64,000 nt of DNA from Rugamonas aquatica (GCF_009380215.1 NZ_WHUG01000019.1:36532-100531), one strand, 5' to 3'; shown: positions 1-9,264, counted from the first letter of the stretch. Translations and numbers: made by a program. The notes: generated by a model from the letters alone, not told the origin.

Positions 1-1056
1 CGGATCGACGCCAGGCTTGTGGCCCGATAGATCGATCTTGTTCCAGATACGCAGCACCGGCACGCCTGGCGGGAAGGCGGCGACGATGCCCTCGTCCGCG
101 CGTGAAGGACCGTGGTCGGCGTCCAGCAGGTGCAGGATGACGTCGGCCTTGCCGACCTCGCCCCAGGTGCGCTCGATGCCGATGCGCTCGACCACGTCGA
201 CGCCGTCGTCGATGGCGCGGATGCCGGCGGTGTCGATGATGTTTAGAGGTATACCTTCAATCTGGATGGTCTCGGTGACTTTGTCGCGCGTGGTGCCGGC
301 GATCGGCGTGACGATGGCCACGTCCGTGCCCGCCAGCGCGTTCAGCAGCGAGGACTTGCCGACGTTGGGCTGGCCGACCAGCACCACGTTCAAGCCCTCG
401 CGCAGCAGCGCGCCTTGCGAGGCTTGCTTGAACACCTGCTCCAGCGCCGCGACGATGCCGGCCAGCTGGCCGCGCGCGTCGGATTTTTCCAGGAAGTCGA
501 TTTCCTCTTCCGGGAAGTCCAGCGTGGCTTCGACCAGCATGCGCAGGCCGGTCACGCCGTCCACCAGCGCATTGACCGTCTTAGAGAACGCGCCCGACAG
601 CGATTGCGACGCCGACTTGGCCGCCGCTTCGGTAGAGGCGTCAATCAGATCGGCCACGGCCTCGGCCTGGGCCAGGTCAAGCTTGTCGTTGAGGTAGGCG
701 CGGCGGGTGAATTCTCCCGGCTCTGCCAGGCGCAAGCCCGTCTCGGCGCCCGCTTCCAGCACGCGCGCCAGCAGCAGTTGCAGCACGATGGGGCCGCCGT
801 GGCCCTGCAGTTCCAGCACGTCTTCCCCGGTGTACGAGTGCGGACCCTTGAACCAGATGGCGATGCCCTGGTCGATCAGGGCGCCGTCGGCCTGCTTGAA
901 CGGGATGTAGGTGGCGTGGCGCGGCTGCAATGCGGTGTCGCCGAACAGCGCGGCGATCAGCGGCTTGAGGTTCTTGCCGGAGGCGCGTACCACGCCGATG
1001 CCGCCGCGCCCTGGTGCGGTGGCGATGGCGGCGATGGGGGAAGAGTCGATATTCAT
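1..1056 (-). CDS. mnmE: tRNA uridine-5-carboxymethylaminomethyl GTPase MnmE, 3' part cut by window edge
   Basis: MnmE works with MnmG to install the carboxymethylaminomethyl group on the wobble uridine of certain tRNAs. The visible 352 codons begin MNIDSSPIAAIATAPGRGGI, the usual N-terminal tetrahydrofolate-binding domain. The GTPase domain follows: G1 GQPNVGKS at about residues 228-235, GTTRD at 254-258, DTAG at 275-278 and NKID at 339-342. The family is about 450-460 residues, so roughly the last 100 (helical domain and the C-terminal Cys motif) lie beyond base 1. The gene follows yidC in the same direction, as in most proteobacterial origin regions, but a terminator hairpin separates the two. 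Confidence 0.97.
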   Translation of the reverse strand, partial: MNIDSSPIAAIATAPGRGGIGVVRASGKNLKPLIAALFGDTALQPRHATYIPFKQADGALIDQGIAIWFKGPHSYTGEDVLELQGHGGPIVLQLLLARVLEAGAETGLRLAEPGEFTRRAYLNDKLDLAQAEAVADLIDASTEAAAKSASQSLSGAFSKTVNALVDGVTGLRMLVEATLDFPEEEIDFLEKSDARGQLAGIVAALEQVFKQASQGALLREGLNVVLVGQPNVGKSSLLNALAGTDVAIVTPIAGTTRDKVTETIQIEGIPLNIIDTAGIRAIDDGVDVVERIGIERTWGEVGKADVILHLLDADHGPSRADEGIVAAFPPGVPVLRIWNKIDLSGHKPGVDP

Positions 1057-1071
1057 AGGGGAATTGTAAAG

Positions 1072-1108
1072 TAAAAAAAAGCCCGCGATTAACACGGGCT
1101 TTTCTGCA
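1072..1108 (-). terminator. Rho-independent terminator between yidC and mnmE
   Basis: Read on the minus strand, a GCCCG...CGGGC stem encloses a short loop and is followed by a run of eight or nine T residues. It lies just after the yidC stop and just before the mnmE start. An A-run on the other flank means it could act weakly in both directions. Confidence 0.8.
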
Positions 1109-1126
1109 ACAGCATTTATCCGGAGA

Positions 1127-2827
1127 TCAGGACTTCGCAGCTTCAGGCGCGGCGAACTTCTTGGAGATCACGTACTGCTGACCGATCGACAGCACGTTGT
1201 TCACGACCCAGTACAGCACCAGGCCGGACGGGAAGAAGAAGAACATGACCGAGAACGCCAGCGGCATGAACAACATCATCTTCGCTTGCATCGGATCGGC
1301 AGGCGCCGGGTTCAGCTTGGTGGTGATGTACATCGAGATCGCGTACAGCACTGGCAGGATGTACCAAGGATCCGGCGCGGCCAGGTTGGTGATCCAGCCG
1401 ATCCACGGTGCGCCGCGAATCTCGACCGACGCTTGCAGCACCCAGTACAGGGCGATGAAGACAGGCATCTGCACCAGGATAGGCAGGCAGCCGCCCAGCG
1501 GGTTGATCTTCTCGGTTTTGTACAGCTCCATGGTGGCCTGGTTCATCTTGGCCGGATCGCCTTTGTAGCGCTCGCGGATCGCCTGCATCTTAGGCGTGAC
1601 CAGTTTGACCTTGGCCATGCTGCGATAACCGGCAGCCGACAGCGGGAAGAACGCCAGCTTGATCAGGATGGTGAAGGCGATGATGGTCCAGCCCCAGTTG
1701 CCCAGCACCTGGTGGATGTGGTCCATGACCCAGAAGATAGGCTTGGCGATGATGGTCAGCCAGCCGTAGTCCTTGACCAGGTCCAGGCCAGGGGTGACTT
1801 TTTCCAGCAGCTTCGATTCCTGCGGGCCGGAGTACAGCTTGGCTTCGTTGGTCACGGTAGCGCCCGGAGCCAGCGTGCCCAGTTGCTGGATCGTGCCGAT
1901 CGCGTACTGGTTGGTCGTCACTTTCTTGGTGAAGATGGTGCGGGCCAGCTTGTCCTGCGGGACGAAGGCGGACACGAAGAAGTGCTGCGAGATCGCGAAC
2001 CAGCCGTTGTCGGCCTTGGTCGGGTGATCCTGCACGGCGTCCTTGCCGGTCTTGGCGGCTTCGACTGCTTCTTTTTCCAGCGTTTCGAACTTCAGCTTCT
2101 TGTAGTGGTCTTCGGCGGTGTACAGCGTCGGGCCGGTGTAGCTGCTGTTGAAGTAGGAGTCGCCGGCCGGCTTGTTGCCGTCATGGACCAGCTGCAGGTA
2201 CAGCTCAGGCTTGACCGGCGCGGTGCCGACGTTGGTCACGTCGTGGCGTACGTCGATCACGTAGTCGCCGCGCTTGAAGGTGTAGGTCTTGGTCAGCTTG
2301 ACGCCGGCCGATTCCGCTTCCAGCACCAGTTGCACCTGGTTGGCGTCGTTGAGCATGCGCGGGCCAGGTTTGGCGACGAAGCCGGTCTGGTGGTTCGGCA
2401 GGCCGGCGGCGCCGATCAGGCCGGTTTGGGCCAGGTAGGTCTTGCCGATGCCGGCATCAACGTCGAACAGCACCTGGTTCTTGGTGGCGTCCACGCCGTC
2501 CTTGAACTTCAGCAGCTCCAGGCGCTTGATGGTGCCGCCCAGGGTGTCGACATCGACACGGAACAGATCGGTGGTGACGGTGATGCGCTCACTCTTGAAC
2601 GGCTCGGCCGCGGCGGGAGCGCCAGGCAGTGCGGCGGCGCCAGCTGCTGCTGCGGTCGCGGAGGCGGCAGGCAGTTCGGATTTCTTCGCTTCCGGGGCCT
2701 TGGCGGTTTGAGCCGGCGCTGGAGCAAACATGGAAGGCTTGCCTGTCGAGACCATCCAGTTGTTCCAAAGAACTACCAGCGACACGGCAAACACGATCCA
2801 CAGGATGGTACGTTTATTGATATCCAT
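1127..2827 (-). CDS. yidC: Membrane protein insertase YidC
   Basis: YidC inserts and folds inner-membrane proteins, alone or with SecYEG. The start MDINKRTILW is the family start; an upstream in-frame start at 2860 would add an 11-residue tail that the family lacks. The 566-residue protein has an N-terminal membrane anchor (about 6-24) and an Ala/Pro-rich linker (about 30-75). A large periplasmic beta domain follows, and then the conserved C-terminal five-helix insertase core (about 340-550), with the GNWGWTIIAFTILIKLAFFPL and YKTEKINPLGGCLPILVQMP stretches typical of the family. It sits in the conserved rpmH-rnpA-yidD-yidC gene order. Confidence 0.97.
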   Translation of the reverse strand: MDINKRTILWIVFAVSLVVLWNNWMVSTGKPSMFAPAPAQTAKAPEAKKSELPAASATAAAAGAAALPGAPAAAEPFKSERITVTTDLFRVDVDTLGGTIKRLELLKFKDGVDATKNQVLFDVDAGIGKTYLAQTGLIGAAGLPNHQTGFVAKPGPRMLNDANQVQLVLEAESAGVKLTKTYTFKRGDYVIDVRHDVTNVGTAPVKPELYLQLVHDGNKPAGDSYFNSSYTGPTLYTAEDHYKKLKFETLEKEAVEAAKTGKDAVQDHPTKADNGWFAISQHFFVSAFVPQDKLARTIFTKKVTTNQYAIGTIQQLGTLAPGATVTNEAKLYSGPQESKLLEKVTPGLDLVKDYGWLTIIAKPIFWVMDHIHQVLGNWGWTIIAFTILIKLAFFPLSAAGYRSMAKVKLVTPKMQAIRERYKGDPAKMNQATMELYKTEKINPLGGCLPILVQMPVFIALYWVLQASVEIRGAPWIGWITNLAAPDPWYILPVLYAISMYITTKLNPAPADPMQAKMMLFMPLAFSVMFFFFPSGLVLYWVVNNVLSIGQQYVISKKFAAPEAAKS

Positions 2828-2838
2828 TAGGCTATTTG

Positions 2839-3102
2839 TCAGGAGTGGTTGCAACCGCAAGCGGTCGTAGAAGAATTCGTTTTGCCGTCCGCTGGCGGAA
2901 CGGGATCATGCCCGCCCGGATTCCACGGATGGCAGCGGCAGATGCGTTTGGCCGCCAGCAGGCTGCCCTTGGCGGCGCCATGCACCTGCAACGCTTCCAG
3001 CGCATAGTTCGAGCAGCTCGGATAAAACCGGCAGCTCGGCGCCATCAGCGGACTGAGGGCCAGCTGATAAGCGCGCACCAGGAAGCGTAGCAGTTTTTTC
3101 AT
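2839..3102 (-). CDS. yidD: Membrane protein insertion efficiency factor YidD
   Basis: This 87-residue protein has the YidD hallmark: a basic amphipathic N-terminus (MKKLLRFLVRAYQLALSPL), then the CRFYPSCSNYALEAL cysteine motif and CRCHPWNPGGHDPVP. YidD assists YidC-dependent insertion at the inner face of the membrane. Its start overlaps the rnpA stop by 4 bases (ATGA), indicating translational coupling, and it ends 12 bases before the yidC start. The C-terminal tail TTACGCNHS is short and not conserved. Confidence 0.95.
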   Translation of the reverse strand: MKKLLRFLVRAYQLALSPLMAPSCRFYPSCSNYALEALQVHGAAKGSLLAAKRICRCHPWNPGGHDPVPPADGKTNSSTTACGCNHS

Positions 3103-3566
3103 GATGCCTCAGGTGGAGGCGGCGGCGCCGAAGGCAAGGCCGGTTTGGGCGGCTTGGCTGTCTTGGCCTGGGCAAACAGACGTGCCAATTCCACCCGCAA
3201 AGCCGCTTTCAGCTTCGCAGTGGTGGCCGGCCCGTCCTTGCTGTTGACCGGCTTGGCCAGACGGATCAGGCAATCGATCGCCGGCAGGCTGGTCTGGCGG
3301 AACAATTCGCGGGTAACGCGCTTGATCGTGTTGCGCGTGACGGCGCGCGGCGCGAACCGCTTCGCCACAACGACGCCCAGCCGCGCATGCGGCAATTCAT
3401 TCAGACGGGTGTAAAGCACGAAGTGCGCGCTTTTTTGGGTAGGGCGCAAACGAAAAACGGATGAAAATTCATCCGTTTTAACGATACGCCGAACGCGCGC
3501 GAAGTCGTGTGAACCTTCGCCTGTCGAGCCGCTTGAAATACAGCTTTCCACGCGATCAGCTAACAA
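3099..3566 (-). CDS. rnpA: Ribonuclease P protein component RnpA
   Basis: RnpA is the protein subunit of RNase P, which matures the 5' ends of tRNAs. The family core is clear: RRIVKTDEFSSVFRLRP, then RLGVVVAKRFAPRAVTRNTIKRVTRELFR, which is the basic RNR-type RNA-binding motif. The start is uncertain. The position given is a TTG codon, and a GTG at 3551 (VESCISSG...) is equally possible. A Pro/Ala/Lys-rich tail of about 25 residues follows the core and is longer than in many homologues. The gene lies 9 bases after rpmH and overlaps yidD by 4 bases. Confidence 0.93.
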   Translation of the reverse strand: MLADRVESCISSGSTGEGSHDFARVRRIVKTDEFSSVFRLRPTQKSAHFVLYTRLNELPHARLGVVVAKRFAPRAVTRNTIKRVTRELFRQTSLPAIDCLIRLAKPVNSKDGPATTAKLKAALRVELARLFAQAKTAKPPKPALPSAPPPPPEAS

Positions 3567-3575
3567 GCAGTTGGC

Positions 3576-3710
3576 TTATACAGCCAGACGCTTGCGGCCT
3601 TTGGCGCGACGTGCGTTGAGCACTTGACGGCCACCACGGGTAGCCATACGTGCGCGGAAGCCGTGGGTACGCTTACGGCGTACAACGGAAGGTTGGTAAG
3701 TACGTTTCAT
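3576..3710 (-). CDS. rpmH: Large ribosomal subunit protein bL34
   Basis: This encodes a 44-residue, very basic ribosomal protein beginning MKRTYQPSVVRRKRTHGFRA and ending GRKRLAV, a near-perfect match to the bL34 family. A longer open frame from 3815 would add 35 unrelated residues, so the internal ATG preceded by an AGCGAGACCAAC leader is the start. It heads the rpmH-rnpA-yidD-yidC operon, transcribed away from the origin region. Confidence 0.98.
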   Translation of the reverse strand: MKRTYQPSVVRRKRTHGFRARMATRGGRQVLNARRAKGRKRLAV

Positions 3711-3869
3711 GTTGGTCTCGCTAAAAGCAGAAAAAAATGCAAAATCGGGTTGTGGCCCCGTCAGTTTTTGGTGCCAATGACACTTCGCGCACCTATGCCA
3801 CCGTTGCCGGCACAAGCTGGGTCCATCTCATCGCCCGCTAAATCCACGCTTACTCCATATTGACGTTCA

Positions 3870-3878
3870 TGTGAATAA
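3870..3878 (-). promoter_or_regulatory. DnaA box TTATTCACA
   Basis: The plus strand reads TGTGAATAA, the reverse complement of TTATTCACA, which fits the TTATNCACA consensus exactly. It lies within the rpmH-dnaA spacer. Confidence 0.6.
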
Positions 3879-3996
3879 ACTAGGAATACGGGCGGGGAAC
3901 CCTGAATTATCAGCATTTCGGTCCCGCTTGTCAACAACTGATGGTCTCTGGCCGCCATCCGGGGGCTGGCAAAAGTACGAAAATAAGCGTCGTGCC

Positions 3997-4005
3997 TGTG
4001 GATAA
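3997..4005 (-). promoter_or_regulatory. DnaA box TTATCCACA
   Basis: The plus strand reads TGTGGATAA, the reverse complement of the high-affinity box TTATCCACA. It lies 92 bases before the dnaA start, so it could serve both the origin and dnaA autoregulation. Confidence 0.7.
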
Positions 4006-4096
4006 CTTTGGCGGTCGAGAGTAGAATAGCGCGTTACGTGTGGCGCACCCAAGGTCGCCGACACCCTCATCAGCAGTAAAGAATAGATAAAGATTC

Positions 4097-5494
4097 ATGG
4101 AAAATTTCTGGCAGACCTGCTCCGCCCAGCTGGAGCTGGAGCTGACGCCGCAACAATTCAGCGCGTGGATAAAACCGCTCATCCCCCTCGATTACGAGGC
4201 GGGCAAGTTGCGTGTGGCCGCGCCCAACCGGTTCAAGCTGGACTGGGTCAAATCCCAGTTCGCCAGCCGCATCACGGCGCTGGCCTGCCAGTACTGGGAA
4301 GCGCCGACCGAGGTGCAGTTCGTGCTCGACCCGCGCCTGGCGCTGCCGAAAAAGGCCGCCACCGTCGTGCCCGCGCCCGACTACAACGACGGCGCCCCGA
4401 ACGGCAATGCACGCATGTCCGATCCGGTGCCGTCGGTGCCCGAGCTGCCGGCTTCGGCCGCGCCGCGCCGCGAACAGAGCCGCATCAACACCGACCTGAC
4501 CTTCGACAGCTTCGTCACCGGTAAGGCCAACCAGCTGGCGCGCGCCGCCGCGATTCAAGTCGCCAACAACCCGGGCGTGTCGTACAACCCGCTGTTCTTC
4601 TACGGCGGCGTCGGCCTGGGTAAGACCCACTTGATCCACGCGATCGGCAACCAAGTGATGGCCGACCAGCCCGGCGCCAAGATCCGCTACATCCACGCCG
4701 AGCAGTACGTGCGCGACGTGGTGACGGCTTACCAGCGCAAGGGCTTCGACGATTTCAAGCACTACTATCATTCGCTCGACATGCTGCTGATCGATGATAT
4801 TCAATTCTTCGGCGGCAAAAGCCGCACGCAGGAAGAGTTCTTCTATGCGTTCGAAGCGCTGATCGCGGCGAAGAAGCAGATCATCATCACTTCGGATACC
4901 TACCCGAAGGAAATCACCGGCATGGACGACCGCCTGATCTCGCGCTTCGATTCCGGCCTGACGGTGGCGATCGAGCCGCCGGAGCTGGAAATGCGCGTGG
5001 CGATTCTGCTCAAGAAAGCCAAGCAGGAAGGCGTAACCTTCTCGGACGACGTCGCCTTCTTCGTGGCCAAGCACCTGCGCTCCAACGTGCGCGAGCTGGA
5101 AGGCGCGCTGCGCAAGATCCTGGCGTACTCGCGCTTCCACGGCAAGGACATCACGATCGATATCGTGAAAGAAGCGCTGAAGGATTTGCTGTCGGTGCAG
5201 AATCGCCAGATCTCGGTGGAAAACATCCAGAAAACGGTGGCGGACTTCTTCAACATCAAGGTGGCCGACATGTACTCCAAGCGTCGCCCGGCCAACATCG
5301 CGCGGCCACGCCAGATCGCGATGTACCTGGCCAAGGAGTTGACGCAGAAGAGCTTGCCGGAAATCGGCGAACTGTTCGGCGGCCGCGACCACACGACCGT
5401 GCTGCACGCCGTGCGCAAGATCGCGCTGGACCGCACCAAGAACCCGGAATGCAACCACGAGCTGCACGTGCTGGAACAGACGCTGAAAGGCTAG
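4097..5494 (+). CDS. dnaA: Chromosomal replication initiator DnaA
   Basis: DnaA is the AAA+ initiator that binds DnaA boxes and opens the origin. The 465-residue protein starts MENFWQTCSAQLELELTPQQ (domain I, DnaB/HolB contact) and has a variable linker at about 90-130. The AAA+ core carries Walker A GGVGLGKTH (about 169-177) and Walker B LLIDDIQF (about 230-237). Domain IV ends with the DNA-binding signature GRDHTTVLHAVRKI (about 429-442). Length and all motifs are standard. It is followed by dnaN after about 105 bases. Confidence 0.99.
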   Translation: MENFWQTCSAQLELELTPQQFSAWIKPLIPLDYEAGKLRVAAPNRFKLDWVKSQFASRITALACQYWEAPTEVQFVLDPRLALPKKAATVVPAPDYNDGAPNGNARMSDPVPSVPELPASAAPRREQSRINTDLTFDSFVTGKANQLARAAAIQVANNPGVSYNPLFFYGGVGLGKTHLIHAIGNQVMADQPGAKIRYIHAEQYVRDVVTAYQRKGFDDFKHYYHSLDMLLIDDIQFFGGKSRTQEEFFYAFEALIAAKKQIIITSDTYPKEITGMDDRLISRFDSGLTVAIEPPELEMRVAILLKKAKQEGVTFSDDVAFFVAKHLRSNVRELEGALRKILAYSRFHGKDITIDIVKEALKDLLSVQNRQISVENIQKTVADFFNIKVADMYSKRRPANIARPRQIAMYLAKELTQKSLPEIGELFGGRDHTTVLHAVRKIALDRTKNPECNHELHVLEQTLKG

Positions 5495-5505
5495 CGGGAC
5501 AGTAG

Positions 5506-5530
5506 TTTTGCCTTTATGATCTAGGCAAAA
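5506..5530 (+). promoter_or_regulatory. Short inverted repeat between dnaA and dnaN
   Basis: TTTTGCCT at 5506-5513 is perfectly complementary to AGGCAAAA at 5523-5530, with a 9-base loop. No T-run follows on the plus strand, so a classic terminator is unlikely. It may be a weak attenuator or an operator in the dnaA-dnaN leader; function unknown. Confidence 0.3.
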
Positions 5531-5599
5531 AAGCACGTCTGCTCGCAAGGCAATATTGTTATAAAAATATCGTTTAATCTTTACTATTGAGGATAATCT

Positions 5600-6706
5600 A
5601 TGCAATTGGTCAAAACCACCCGAGATACCCTTCTCCGGCCACTGCAGATCGTGAGCGGTATTGTCGAGCGTCGGCACACTATGCCGATTCTGGCCAATAT
5701 CCTCATCCGCAAAGAGGGCGAGAGCGTATCCTTCCTGTCGACCGACACGGAAGTCCAGATCACCACCAACGCCGAGATCGGTTCCGGCAGCGAAGTGACC
5801 GGCACCACCGTGGCCGCGCGCAAGCTGCTCGACATCCTGCGCGCGCTGCCTGAATCGGGCGACGTGACGATGACGCTGCTGAACAAGCGCCTGACGGTAC
5901 AAACCGGCAAATCGCGCTTCGCCCTGCAGACCTTGGCCGCCGAGGAATTCCCGACCGTGCAACAGGCCGACAGCTACAGCGCGTCCGTCACGCTGCCGCA
6001 GAAGACGCTCAAGCACCTGTTCAACATGGTGCACTTCTCGATGGCCCAGCAGGACATCCGCTACTACCTGAACGGCCTGCTGCTGGTCCTGGACGGCAAG
6101 AACGTGATCGCCGTGGCCACCGACGGCCACCGCCTGGCGTTCTGCCAGGTCGAGACCGAGCAATCGTTCGAACGCCAGGAAGTGATCATCCCGCGCAAGA
6201 CCATCATCGAACTGCAGCGCCTGCTGGAAGAGAACGATGAGACCGTGCAGCTGGACATCGCCGCCAACCAGGTCAAGCTGACCTTCGCCGACATCGAGCT
6301 GATCTCGAAGCTGGTCGAAGGCAAGTTCCCCGACTACACGCGCGTGATCCCGAAAGGCTACAAGAACGAATTCACGATCGGCCGCGATGAGCTGCTGCGT
6401 TCGCTGCAACGCGCCGCCATCATGACCAGCGATAAGTTCAAGGGCGTACGCTGCATCATCACCCCGGGCAGCATGAAGATCAGCTCGACCAATGCGGACC
6501 AGGAAGAAGCGGTCGAAGAACTGGAAATCGACTACGGCGGCGACAGCGTCGACATCGGCTTCAACGTCACCTACCTGCTCGACGTGTTGAACAACCTGAA
6601 GTGCGACCAGGTCAACGTCGCGCTGGGCGATTCGAACTCGTCCGCGCTGATCTCGATCCCGGACAATGCCGACTTCAAGTACGTCGTCATGCCGATGCGC
6701 ATTTGA
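5600..6706 (+). CDS. dnaN: DNA polymerase III sliding clamp (beta subunit) DnaN
   Basis: The beta clamp tethers polymerase III and repair proteins to DNA. The 368-residue protein begins MQLVKTTRDTLLRPLQIVSG and contains the three repeated clamp domains, with RHTMPILANILI near the N-terminus, ATDGHRLAFCQ in the middle domain and the standard ending YVVMPMRI. An AG-rich ribosome site (TTGAGGATAATCT) precedes the ATG. It sits in the conserved dnaA-dnaN-gyrB order; recF is absent between dnaN and gyrB, as in related betaproteobacteria. Confidence 0.98.
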   Translation: MQLVKTTRDTLLRPLQIVSGIVERRHTMPILANILIRKEGESVSFLSTDTEVQITTNAEIGSGSEVTGTTVAARKLLDILRALPESGDVTMTLLNKRLTVQTGKSRFALQTLAAEEFPTVQQADSYSASVTLPQKTLKHLFNMVHFSMAQQDIRYYLNGLLLVLDGKNVIAVATDGHRLAFCQVETEQSFERQEVIIPRKTIIELQRLLEENDETVQLDIAANQVKLTFADIELISKLVEGKFPDYTRVIPKGYKNEFTIGRDELLRSLQRAAIMTSDKFKGVRCIITPGSMKISSTNADQEEAVEELEIDYGGDSVDIGFNVTYLLDVLNNLKCDQVNVALGDSNSSALISIPDNADFKYVVMPMRI

Positions 6707-6759
6707 GTTTTTGCTACAGCCGTCAGAACACCAGTAATCGATAACAGAGAAAGCAGCAC

Positions 6760-9264
6760 ATGTCCGCCATCCCAGAAGAGAATCCAGTACCAGTACCGGC
6801 CAAAACCGAAGAATACGGCGCAGCATCGATCCAGATCCTCGAAGGTCTGGAAGCAGTACGCAAACGACCCGGCATGTACATCGGCGATACCTCGGACGGT
6901 ACCGGCCTGCACCACCTGGTGTTCGAGGTGCTGGACAACTCCATCGATGAATCGCTGGCCGGCCACTGCACGGAAATCCACGTCACCATCCACTCGGACA
7001 ACTCGATCTCGATCACCGACAACGGCCGTGGCGTACCGACCGGCCTGAAGATGGACGACAAGCACGATCCCAAGCGCTCCGCCGCCGAGATCGTCATGAC
7101 CGAGCTGCACGCTGGCGGCAAGTTCGACCAGAACTCGTACAAGGTGTCGGGCGGCCTGCACGGCGTGGGCGTATCGTGCGTGAACGCGCTGTCCAAGCTG
7201 CTGAAGCTGACCATCCGCCGCGACGGCAAAGTGCACTACATGGAATTCGTCCGTGGCGTGCCGCAGAACCGCGAGCTGGAAGAGAAGGATGGCTTCGCCG
7301 TCTCGCCGATCAAGGTCATCGGCGAAACCGACAAGCGTGGCACCGACGTGCACTTCTGGGCCGACGAGGAAATCTTCACCCACGTCGAATTCCACTACGA
7401 GATCCTGGCCAAGCGTATCCGCGAACTGTCGTTCCTGAATAACGGCGTCAACATCAAGCTGACCGACCAGCGCACCGGCAAGGAAGAAATCTTCGCGTTC
7501 GAAGGCGGCACCCGCGGCTTCGTCGAGTACATCAACAAAGCCAAGACCGTGCTGCACCCGACCGTGTTCCAGGCCACCGGCGAACGCCTGTCGGACCAAG
7601 GCACCAACATCTCGGTGGACGTGTCGATGCAGTGGAACGATGCCTACAACGAACAGGTGCTGTGCTTCACCAACAACATCCCGCAGCGCGACGGCGGCAC
7701 CCACCTGACCGGCCTGCGCGCCGCGATGACCCGCGTCATCAACAAGTACATCGACGAGCAGGAATTCGCCAAGAAGGCCAAGGTTGAAATCTCCGGCGAC
7801 GACATGCGCGAAGGCCTGACCTGCGTGCTGTCGGTCAAGGTGCCTGAGCCGAAGTTCTCGTCGCAGACCAAGGACAAGCTGGTGTCGTCCGAAGTGCGCG
7901 GCCCGGTGGAAGAGATCGTCGCCAAGACGCTGTCGGACTACCTGCAAGAAAAACCGAACGACGCCAAGATCATCTGCGGCAAGATCGTCGAAGCTGCGCG
8001 CGCGCGCGAAGCGGCCCGCAAGGCCCGCGACCTGACCCGCCGTAAAGGCGTGATGGACGGCCTGGGCCTGTCGGCCAAGCTGGCCGACTGCCAGGAAAAA
8101 GATCCGGCGCTGTGCGAACTGTACATCGTCGAGGGTGACTCCGCAGGCGGCTCCGCCAAGCAGGGCCGCGACCGTAAGTTCCAGGCTATTTTGCCTCTGC
8201 GAGGCAAAGTCTTGAACGTGGAGAAGGCGCGCTTCGAGAAGATGCTGTCGTCGGAGCAGATCACCACGCTGATCGCCACGCTGGGCACGTCGATCGGCCC
8301 TGATGAATTCAACGTCGAGAAGCTGCGCTACCACCGCATCATCATCATGACCGATGCGGACGTCGACGGCGCCCACATCCGCACGCTGCTGCTGACCTTG
8401 TTCTATCGTCAGATGCCGCAGCTGGTTGAGCGCGGCCACATCTACATCGCGCAACCGCCGCTGTACAAGGTCAAGGCCGGCCGCGACGAGCGTTATCTGA
8501 AGGATGACGCGGAAGAAGCCGGCTACATGATGAACGTGGCGCTGAACACCGCCGTGCTGATCCCGCGCGAAGGCGCCGATCCTATCGTCGGCGAACCGCT
8601 GGGCGAGCTGGTGCGCCAGTTCAACCTGGCCAACGTCATCATGATGCGTCTGACGCGCGTGATTGACCGTGCTGCGCTGACGGCCATCATGACTGGTGTG
8701 ACGCTGGATCTGAGCACGCAGGAGCAGGCGGAAGCATCGGCCCGCGCGATGATGGCGGAGATCAGCGATATCGCGGTCAAGATCACGGTGATTTCGGACG
8801 AGCTGTCCGAGAAGCACGCGCTGCGCATTGAGCGTATGCATCACGGTAACATCAAGGTCAGCTCGATCGATGCGGACTTCGTGCAGGGTGCGGATTACAA
8901 CGTGTTGGCCAGCGCGGCGGCTACGTTCAAGGGTCTGATCGGCGAAGGTGCATATGTGCGTCGCGGTGAAGGCGAGCGTACCAAGGAATCGGCCGTGGTC
9001 GACTTCCACCAGGCGATGCAGTGGCTGCGTGATGAGGCGGAACGTGTGGTGTCCAAGCAGCGCTACAAAGGTCTGGGTGAGATGAATCCGGATCAGTTGT
9101 GGGAGACCACCATGGATCCGACCGTGCGCCGTCTGCTGAAGGTGCAGATTGAGGATGCGATTGCTGCGGATCAGATCTTCACTACGTTGATGGGTGATGA
9201 TGTGGAGCCGCGTCGGGCGTTCATTGAGAACAATGCGCTGCGGGCGGGTAACATCGACGTTTAA
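6760..9264 (+). CDS. gyrB: DNA gyrase subunit B
   Basis: GyrB is the ATPase subunit of gyrase, which introduces negative supercoils. The 834-residue protein has the GHKL ATPase motifs DNSIDESLAGH (about 47-57) and DNGRGVPTG (about 87-95) with GGLHGVGVSCVNALS. The transducer domain follows, then the TOPRIM domain with EGDSAGGSAKQGRDRKFQAI (about 457) and DADVDGAHIRTLL (about 530). It ends with the C-terminal KRYKGLGEMNPDQLWETTMD-type motif. The domain between the TOPRIM motifs and the C-terminal motif is of proteobacterial length. Confidence 0.99.
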   Translation: MSAIPEENPVPVPAKTEEYGAASIQILEGLEAVRKRPGMYIGDTSDGTGLHHLVFEVLDNSIDESLAGHCTEIHVTIHSDNSISITDNGRGVPTGLKMDDKHDPKRSAAEIVMTELHAGGKFDQNSYKVSGGLHGVGVSCVNALSKLLKLTIRRDGKVHYMEFVRGVPQNRELEEKDGFAVSPIKVIGETDKRGTDVHFWADEEIFTHVEFHYEILAKRIRELSFLNNGVNIKLTDQRTGKEEIFAFEGGTRGFVEYINKAKTVLHPTVFQATGERLSDQGTNISVDVSMQWNDAYNEQVLCFTNNIPQRDGGTHLTGLRAAMTRVINKYIDEQEFAKKAKVEISGDDMREGLTCVLSVKVPEPKFSSQTKDKLVSSEVRGPVEEIVAKTLSDYLQEKPNDAKIICGKIVEAARAREAARKARDLTRRKGVMDGLGLSAKLADCQEKDPALCELYIVEGDSAGGSAKQGRDRKFQAILPLRGKVLNVEKARFEKMLSSEQITTLIATLGTSIGPDEFNVEKLRYHRIIIMTDADVDGAHIRTLLLTLFYRQMPQLVERGHIYIAQPPLYKVKAGRDERYLKDDAEEAGYMMNVALNTAVLIPREGADPIVGEPLGELVRQFNLANVIMMRLTRVIDRAALTAIMTGVTLDLSTQEQAEASARAMMAEISDIAVKITVISDELSEKHALRIERMHHGNIKVSSIDADFVQGADYNVLASAAATFKGLIGEGAYVRRGEGERTKESAVVDFHQAMQWLRDEAERVVSKQRYKGLGEMNPDQLWETTMDPTVRRLLKVQIEDAIAADQIFTTLMGDDVEPRRAFIENNALRAGNIDV

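Larger units (their letters stand above)
3711..4096. other. Probable chromosomal replication origin (rpmH-dnaA intergenic region)
   Basis: This 386-bp non-coding region lies between divergent rpmH and dnaA. It contains two sequences matching the DnaA-box consensus TTATNCACA (3870-3878 and 3997-4005), A-rich stretches near 3725-3745 and 3970-3990, and the promoters of both flanking operons. The rpmH-dnaA spacer is a known oriC location in many bacteria. The number of good boxes is small, so the full origin could extend elsewhere, for example upstream of mnmG outside this window. Confidence 0.6.

Noticed and set aside
3930..3940. TTGTCAACA as a third DnaA box
   Set aside because: It differs from TTATNCACA at two positions, so it was not counted.
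4070..9009. Long antisense frames (918 and 812 codons) across dnaA, dnaN and gyrB
   Set aside because: High-GC coding DNA leaves antisense frames open by chance. The sense genes match known families exactly.
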